Positions 59,701 through 64,000 of a stretch of DNA of 64,000 nucleotides are shown here, piece after piece. Where the stretch lies: positions 61,827 through 125,826 of the forward strand of contig JACABE010000006.1 in the NCBI GenBank assembly GCA_013377005.1. The letters run 5' to 3'. The notes under the pieces are model-generated. The model worked only from the letters and a program-made list of their open reading frames with translations, did not search any database and was not told the DNA's origin. This stretch comes from Bacteroidota bacterium (lineage in GTDB: Bacteria; Bacteroidota; Bacteroidia; Bacteroidales; JACABE01). Both the position numbers and the translations under genes were made by a program. The first letter of the stretch is position 1, and each line of letters starts with the position of its first letter.

Positions 59701-60133
59701 GATAATCAGCTTTTTCGAGCAAATCGTTAATCATTCCCTGCAAGCCCATTTGTCGACCTTCATCAGGAGAATAAATATGCGAAATACCATACCGATGCAG
59801 TTCTTCAATTTCTTCGGGAAGAATTACACCACCACCACCACCGAATATTTTAATATGTCCGCAATCAGCTTCGCGCAACATATCGAACATATATTTAAAA
59901 AACTCAAGATGTCCGCCCTGATAAGAAGTGATGGCTATTGCATTGGCATCTTCCTGTATTGCACAATCTACAATTTCTTTTACAGATCGGTTGTGTCCCA
60001 AGTGAATAACTTCGGCGCCACTCGATTGCATTATGCGTCGCATAATATTTATGGCAGCATCGTGTCCATCGAAAAGCGAAGCAGCAGTTACAATTCTGAG
60101 AGGGTTTTTCGGTCTATATGGTTTGGTTTGCAT
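56756..60133 (-). CDS. icmF: Fused isobutyryl-CoA mutase with G-protein chaperone
   Basis: An 1125-residue adenosylcobalamin enzyme interconverting isobutyryl-CoA and n-butyryl-CoA (and related acyl-CoAs). Residues about 12-145 are the B12-binding domain, with [17 protein letters not shown] carrying the base-off histidine. Residues about 195-420 are a MeaI-type GTPase chaperone, with P-loop GTGGSGKSS near 205 and NKFD for guanine. Residues about 545-1125 are the mutase TIM barrel and C-terminal part ([34 protein letters not shown]). Fusion order and length match IcmF. Members with altered substrate (pivalyl- or isovaleryl-CoA) exist and cannot be told apart here. It is transcribed divergently from dnaE. 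Confidence 0.93.
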   Translation of the reverse strand: MQTKPYRPKNPLRIVTAASLFDGHDAAINIMRRIMQSSGAEVIHLGHNRSVKEIVDCAIQEDANAIAITSYQGGHLEFFKYMFDMLREADCGHIKIFGGGGGVILPEEIEELHRYGISHIYSPDEGRQMGLQGMINDLLEKADYPTDNAIKKTFDLQKVLNTDFKQIANLISACENVPEKTKDITKKLYDIAILNKAPVLGITGTGGSGKSSLIDEIVRRFLVSCPDKTMAIISVDPSKRKTGGALLGDRIRMNAINNPRVYMRSLATRQSNLALSKYVQDALTIVKAANFDLIILETSGIGQSDTEIVDHSDIYLYVMTPEYGAASQLEKIDMLDYADIIAINKFDKRGALDALRDVKKQYGRNHLLFGSKLEEFPVFGTIASQFNDPGVNEFYTVLIKKIEEKTGVLLHEVNTHLEGTSEKIQIIPPKRNRYLSEITDVIRNYNKWVIQQGEVAQNLYSFKKTITALKLVNGSKELIKELENLYKQRETELDVRNKKLIETWNEKLKAYQQDFFVYKVRDKEIKVKTYTESLSHLKIPKISLPKYEGWGDILKWNLQENLPGEFPFTAGVFPFKREGEDPTRMFAGEGGPERTNKRFHYVSRGMPAKRLSTAFDSVTLYGENPDIRPDIYGKIGNSGVSICCLDDMKKLYSGFNLSDAKTSVSMTINGPAPILVGFFMNTAIDQQCEIYIRENGLVEETEKKIAKIFKQKGIKRPVYQDKIPEGNDGLGLMLLGITGDQVLPHEIYQKIKTTTLSTVRGTVQADILKEDQAQNTCIYSTDFSLKLMGDVQDYFITNDVRNFYSVSISGYHIAEAGANPISQLAFTLANGFTYVEYYLSRGMDINKFGQNLSFFFSNGIDPEFSVIGRVARKIWSKAMKLKYGADARSQQLKYHIQTSGRSLHSQEIDFNDIRTTLQALYAIYDNCNSLHTNAYDEAITTPTEESVRRAIAIQMIINHELGLTKNQNPLQGAFIIEELTDLVEEAVMAEFDRITERGGVLGAMETMYQRGKIQEESLYYETMKHTGELPIMGVNTFLSSKGSPTVIPGEVIRATETEKQYQIGMLENLHKMNADKLDNMLQILREDAMKNKNIFKTLMEVTKYCSLGQITMALFEVGGQYRRNM

Positions 60134-60394
60134 AATATTATTCTTATTTAATTAAATACTAACAATTAAATGCCGAAAAAGGTTTTGTGTTTGATATTGT
60201 CACCATTTTAATTTGCTATTTTCTTTTTATTTAAACTTATCAACAATCTATAATCTTATTTCTTTTTTTAGTATTTTTACAAAAATCGAAATTCAAAAAG
60301 TAGGGAATTTTAAATTTCTGAAATTCAAAAAATTGATTTTTTCAATCAATTTAATTTCGTTATTATTTTTTACCAATATATCAAATACTGAATA
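60134..60394. other. Divergent promoter region of icmF and dnaE
   Basis: A 261-bp AT-rich region between the two start codons. No clean TTG-N20-TAnnTTTG promoter was found on either strand. A 60-codon reading frame (60213-60395) is hydrophobic low-complexity sequence from AT-rich DNA and is not credited. Confidence 0.5.
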
Positions 60395-63300
60395 ATGTCA
60401 GATTTCACACACTTACACGTTCACACCCAATATTCAATTCTCGACGGCGCAGCAAAAATAAAACAACTGATAGCAAAAGCAAAAGCATTAAATATGAAGG
60501 CTCTTGCTATTACAGATCATGGTAATATGTATGGCACACTTGAGTTTTTTAATGAAGCTAAATGTCAGGGAATCAAACCAATTATTGGTTGCGAAATGTA
60601 TGTGGCTGAAGGAAGTCGTTTTGAAAAAAAGGGAAGGGAAGATAGGAGTGGATTTCACCTGATATTATTAGCAAAAAACAAAATTGGCTATCAAAACCTT
60701 GCCCGATTAAGTTCAATGGGATTTAAAAAGGATAGTTTTTATTATACTCCACGCATTGATAAAGAATTACTAAAAAAATACAGCGAAGGTTTAATTGCAT
60801 CAACTGCTTGTTTGGGTGGAGAAGTACCGTATTATATTTTAAATAGTGGTGTTGAAAGAGCAGCGCAAACTATTCAGGAATATATTGATATTTTTGGTGA
60901 AGATTTTTATTTAGAATTACAAAATCATGGCATTCCTGAACAAAAAAAAGTAAATATAGCTATGCAGGAATTGGCACAAAGATTTGGGATTAAATGTATC
61001 GCAACCAATGATGTACATTTTATCAACGCAAATGATTCTGAACCCCACCATATTTTAATATGCTTGAACACAGGAAGAGATTTTGATGATCCAACTGCCA
61101 TGCATTATACGGGACAAGAGTATTTGAAATCGCAGGAAGAAATGCAGGAGCTATTTGCACAATATCCCGAATCGATTACCAATACTCAGGAAATTGTTGA
61201 TAAAATTGAAGACTATAAACTGAAAAGAGATGTAATTTTACCTGTTTTCCCTCTTCCTGAAGGATTTGAAACAGAAATGGAATATTTACGTCATCTTTCG
61301 TTTAAAGGTGCTGAAAAAAAATATCCTGAAGTTACTGAAGAAGTGAAGTCAAGGCTTGATTTTGAATTATCTGTTATTGAATCAATGGGATTTCCTGGTT
61401 ATTTTTTGATTGTACAAGATTTTATCAATAAAGCAAGAGAAATGGATGTGATGGTAGGGCCTGGAAGGGGTTCTGCTGCTGGTTCTGTAGTGGCTTTTTC
61501 TATTGGTATAACCAATATAGATCCTATAAAATACAACTTACTTTTCGAACGTTTCTTAAATCCTGAAAGAGTTTCGATGCCCGATATTGATATTGATTTC
61601 GACGACGAAGGAAGAGACAGGGTCTTAAAATATGTAGTTGAAAAATATGGAGAAGATAAAGTAGCTCAAATTGTTACATTTGGAACTATGGCTGCTAAAT
61701 CATCTATACGTGATGTGGCAAGGGTATTGAAATTACCACTTTCTGAGTCAGATCGACTTGCAAAACTTGTTCCTGAAGCTGCAGGGATGAATCTAGAAAA
61801 AGCTTTTCATGAAGTAAAAGAGTTAGAAGATGCACGGAAAAATGGTGATGCTTTAGTAAAAAAAACACTTGAATTTGCTCACATATTAGAAGGTTCTGCA
61901 CGTCATACGGGCACACATGCTTGTGGCGTTATTATTGGTCCCGACGATTTAATGAATTATATCCCTTTAAGCACTTCTAAAGATTCTGACTTGATGGTTT
62001 CTCAATATGAAGGTACGTTGATAGAATCTGTTGGGATGTTAAAGATGGATTTTCTAGGTTTAAAAACACTTTCAATCATCAAATCTGCTATTGTAAATAT
62101 CTATAAAAGACATAATGTGAAAATAGATATTGATACTATTCCCCTCGATGATGCATTAACGTTTGAACTTTATCAAAAAGGAGATACCATTGGAACTTTC
62201 CAGTTTGAATCGGATGGAATGAGAGGTTACCTGAAAGATTTGAAACCTACAAATATCGAAGACCTCATTGCAATGAATGCACTTTATCGTCCTGGTCCAA
62301 TGCAATTTATTCAAACATTTATCAATAGAAAGTTGGGTAAGGAAAAAGCAGAATATCCTCATGCAATGCTAGAAGAAATTCTGAAACCTACTCATGGTAT
62401 TATGGTTTATCAGGAACAGATTATGCAAACAGCTCAGATAATGGGAGGTTATAGCCTTGGAAGAGCTGATGTTTTGCGACGAGCCATGGGAAAGAAAAAA
62501 CTTGAAGCAATGAAAGCTGAACAACAAGAATTTGTTGCAGGTGCTGTGAAACAAGGCATTGATGAAAAAAAAGCCATTGAAACATTTGAGATAATGGAAA
62601 AATTTGCTCAATATGGATTTAATCGCTCACATTCAGCAGCATATTCACTCGTGGCATATCAAACAGCTTACCTTAAAGCTCATTATCCTGCTGAATATAT
62701 GGCAGCAGTTCTTACACATAATCTAAATGATTTAAAAAAAATTACCTTTTTTGTTGATGAATGTAATCGCTCAAAAATCCCTGTTTTAGGACCTTGCATC
62801 AATGAAAGTGTCATGAATTTTACAGTAAACAAAAAAGGCGAAATTCGTTTTGGAATGGCTGCTATTAAAGGTGTTGGGGAGGCTGCAGTTTTTGCGATCA
62901 TTGAAGATCGCGACAAAAATGGCTTTTATAAAAATATATTCGACTTAGCTAAAAGAGTAAATCTTAAAGCAGTAAATAAAAGAAGTTTGGAGGCATTGGC
63001 GTATGCAGGAGCTTTCGATACTTTTGAGGATACACATAGGGCTCAATATTTTTATCAGGAAAAGCCAGAAGAAGTTAATTTTCTGGAAAAAGTTGTACGT
63101 CACGCATCTCAATACCAAAATGGATTAAATTCTTCCCAACATTCACTTTTTGGAGAAAGTGAAGAAACTGAGGTACAAGACCCTCCAATGCCGGAAATTG
63201 CAGCTTGGTCTAGAGTTGAACAATTAAAAAAGGAAAAAGAGATTGCAGGTTTCTATCTTTCAGGACATCCATTAGATGATTTTAAACTCGAAATCCAAAA

Positions 63301-63856
63301 CTTTTGTAATATTGAGTTAGAACAATTGAACGAAGATTTAAAAAGCTTACGAGGTCGTGATTTGCGATTTGCAGGCATTATTTCTTCCGTTTCGCATCGA
63401 ACTACTAAAACAGGGAAACCAATGGGTTCCTTTACAATTGAAGATTTCAATGGTTCCTATAATCTGGCTCTTTTTTCGGATGACTATCTGAAATTTAAAC
63501 ATTTTCTTATAGAAGGAGCTTCTATTTATGCAAAAGCTGTTATTAGAAACAGATATAATTCTGATGATCAGTATGAGCTTAAAATTAACTATATCACATT
63601 GTTGGTTGAGGTAATAGAACGATATGCCAACAAAGTTACTATGCGTATTCCTTTAACTGAAGTGACACCCAATTTTATTGAACTATTAAAAACAAAACTT
63701 AAAAAACACAAAGGAAAATGCAAATTGGTAGTGCAAATTATTGACACCGAAGAAAAGATATATACCAATCTTTTTGCAAGAAACACCAGCATTAATGCAG
63801 CTGATTTTGTAAAATCTTTTACCGATTATAAAGAAATTAATTTTAAGCTAGAGTAA
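60395..63856 (+). CDS. dnaE: DNA polymerase III alpha subunit
   Basis: An 1153-residue replicative polymerase of the DnaE type (C-family). The N-terminal PHP domain (about 1-270) has FTHLHVHTQYSILDGAAKI, ITDHGNMYG and TACLGGEVPYY. The catalytic palm has VGPGRGSAAGSVVAF and PDIDIDFDDEGRDRV, with the acidic catalytic residues. The fingers and HhH region include FNRSHSAAYSLVAYQTAYLK and EIRFGMAAIKGVGEAA. An OB domain lies near the end (LRFAGIISSVSHRTTKTGKP). The length is typical of DnaE1, and it appears intact. The last 140 bases of the window after the stop contain no gene. Confidence 0.97.
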   Translation: MSDFTHLHVHTQYSILDGAAKIKQLIAKAKALNMKALAITDHGNMYGTLEFFNEAKCQGIKPIIGCEMYVAEGSRFEKKGREDRSGFHLILLAKNKIGYQNLARLSSMGFKKDSFYYTPRIDKELLKKYSEGLIASTACLGGEVPYYILNSGVERAAQTIQEYIDIFGEDFYLELQNHGIPEQKKVNIAMQELAQRFGIKCIATNDVHFINANDSEPHHILICLNTGRDFDDPTAMHYTGQEYLKSQEEMQELFAQYPESITNTQEIVDKIEDYKLKRDVILPVFPLPEGFETEMEYLRHLSFKGAEKKYPEVTEEVKSRLDFELSVIESMGFPGYFLIVQDFINKAREMDVMVGPGRGSAAGSVVAFSIGITNIDPIKYNLLFERFLNPERVSMPDIDIDFDDEGRDRVLKYVVEKYGEDKVAQIVTFGTMAAKSSIRDVARVLKLPLSESDRLAKLVPEAAGMNLEKAFHEVKELEDARKNGDALVKKTLEFAHILEGSARHTGTHACGVIIGPDDLMNYIPLSTSKDSDLMVSQYEGTLIESVGMLKMDFLGLKTLSIIKSAIVNIYKRHNVKIDIDTIPLDDALTFELYQKGDTIGTFQFESDGMRGYLKDLKPTNIEDLIAMNALYRPGPMQFIQTFINRKLGKEKAEYPHAMLEEILKPTHGIMVYQEQIMQTAQIMGGYSLGRADVLRRAMGKKKLEAMKAEQQEFVAGAVKQGIDEKKAIETFEIMEKFAQYGFNRSHSAAYSLVAYQTAYLKAHYPAEYMAAVLTHNLNDLKKITFFVDECNRSKIPVLGPCINESVMNFTVNKKGEIRFGMAAIKGVGEAAVFAIIEDRDKNGFYKNIFDLAKRVNLKAVNKRSLEALAYAGAFDTFEDTHRAQYFYQEKPEEVNFLEKVVRHASQYQNGLNSSQHSLFGESEETEVQDPPMPEIAAWSRVEQLKKEKEIAGFYLSGHPLDDFKLEIQNFCNIELEQLNEDLKSLRGRDLRFAGIISSVSHRTTKTGKPMGSFTIEDFNGSYNLALFSDDYLKFKHFLIEGASIYAKAVIRNRYNSDDQYELKINYITLLVEVIERYANKVTMRIPLTEVTPNFIELLKTKLKKHKGKCKLVVQIIDTEEKIYTNLFARNTSINAADFVKSFTDYKEINFKLE

Positions 63857-64000
63857 GGGTTGGTCTTTGCAAATAATTACAGTTCAGTTTTTTAATCTAA
63901 AGAATTCCTCGCGGCTTTGCTTTGGGGTGTGCGTGGGCAAATTAGGTATATTTCCTCTATAAATAGTTTGCATCAAAAGGCTTCAATTGAGTATTTTTTG

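Noticed and set aside
60213..60395. A 60-codon hydrophobic reading frame before dnaE.
   Set aside because: Low-complexity AT-rich sequence in a divergent promoter region with no family support.

Overview
The window is AT-rich chromosomal DNA from a member of the phylum Bacteroidota. Three things support this. Ten predicted exported proteins end in type IX secretion system (T9SS) sorting domains: nine of type A and one of the gliding-associated type B. Several genes are preceded by the Bacteroidota promoter form TTG-N(~18-23)-TAnnTTTG. Two intergenic palindromic repeats look like elements widespread in this phylum. The exact class or genus cannot be read from the sequence. No rRNA, tRNA or CRISPR array was recognised.

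Layout. (1) 147-10744: eight closely spaced + strand genes, probably one operon. Two exported purple-acid-phosphatase-like enzymes are followed by an ECF sigma factor, a small one-helix membrane protein and a CnrX/CpxP-like periplasmic protein (a CnrYXH-type signalling module). An exported double-DUF1566/formylglycine-enzyme-like protein and two exported arylsulfotransferase-like proteins complete it. (2) 10745-11762: a 1-kb non-coding stretch with a near-consensus promoter and a degenerate array of five ~42-bp hairpin repeats. It leads into an uncharacterised protein (FYPHG family) and a 1829-residue exported BNR/beta-helix protein. (3) 18368-21440: two paralogous exported repeat proteins. 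They share a 630-bp block that appears identical, and the second has the 3' end of the distant arylsulfotransferase gene, so it is a mosaic. (4) 21656-28821: a C69 dipeptidase, a fused peptide ABC ATPase with a TTG start, a type B T9SS protein and a two-gene Tat translocase. (5) 29176-35874 (- strand): a small lipoprotein, an exported protein, aspS, a TPR gene split by an IS200/IS605-like element, and an HMA-AraC regulator. (6) 36035-49453: a two-component system, then a complete haem pathway hemA-hemCD-hemB-hemL-hemE-hemN-hemH-hemG ending in a four-helix membrane protein. (7) 49575-56580: a LytS/LytTR pair, an orphan PqqD-like protein, lipoproteins, a second FYPHG protein and a vWA-like secreted protein. 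(8) 56756-63856: divergent icmF (fused isobutyryl-CoA mutase) and dnaE.

How the genes work together. The haem genes form a full route from glutamyl-tRNA to haem b, with an oxygen-independent coproporphyrinogen step. The first operon looks like a surface phosphate/sulfate-ester system under its own ECF sigma module. The other exported proteins are T9SS cargo; no T9SS machinery gene lies in the window. The strongest leads for undescribed biology are the FYPHG family (two collinear homologues), the hairpin-array leader in front of one of them, the mosaic of T9SS cargo genes, the ECF/phosphatase/sulfotransferase operon, and an orphan RiPP-recognition-like protein behind a hairpin leader.
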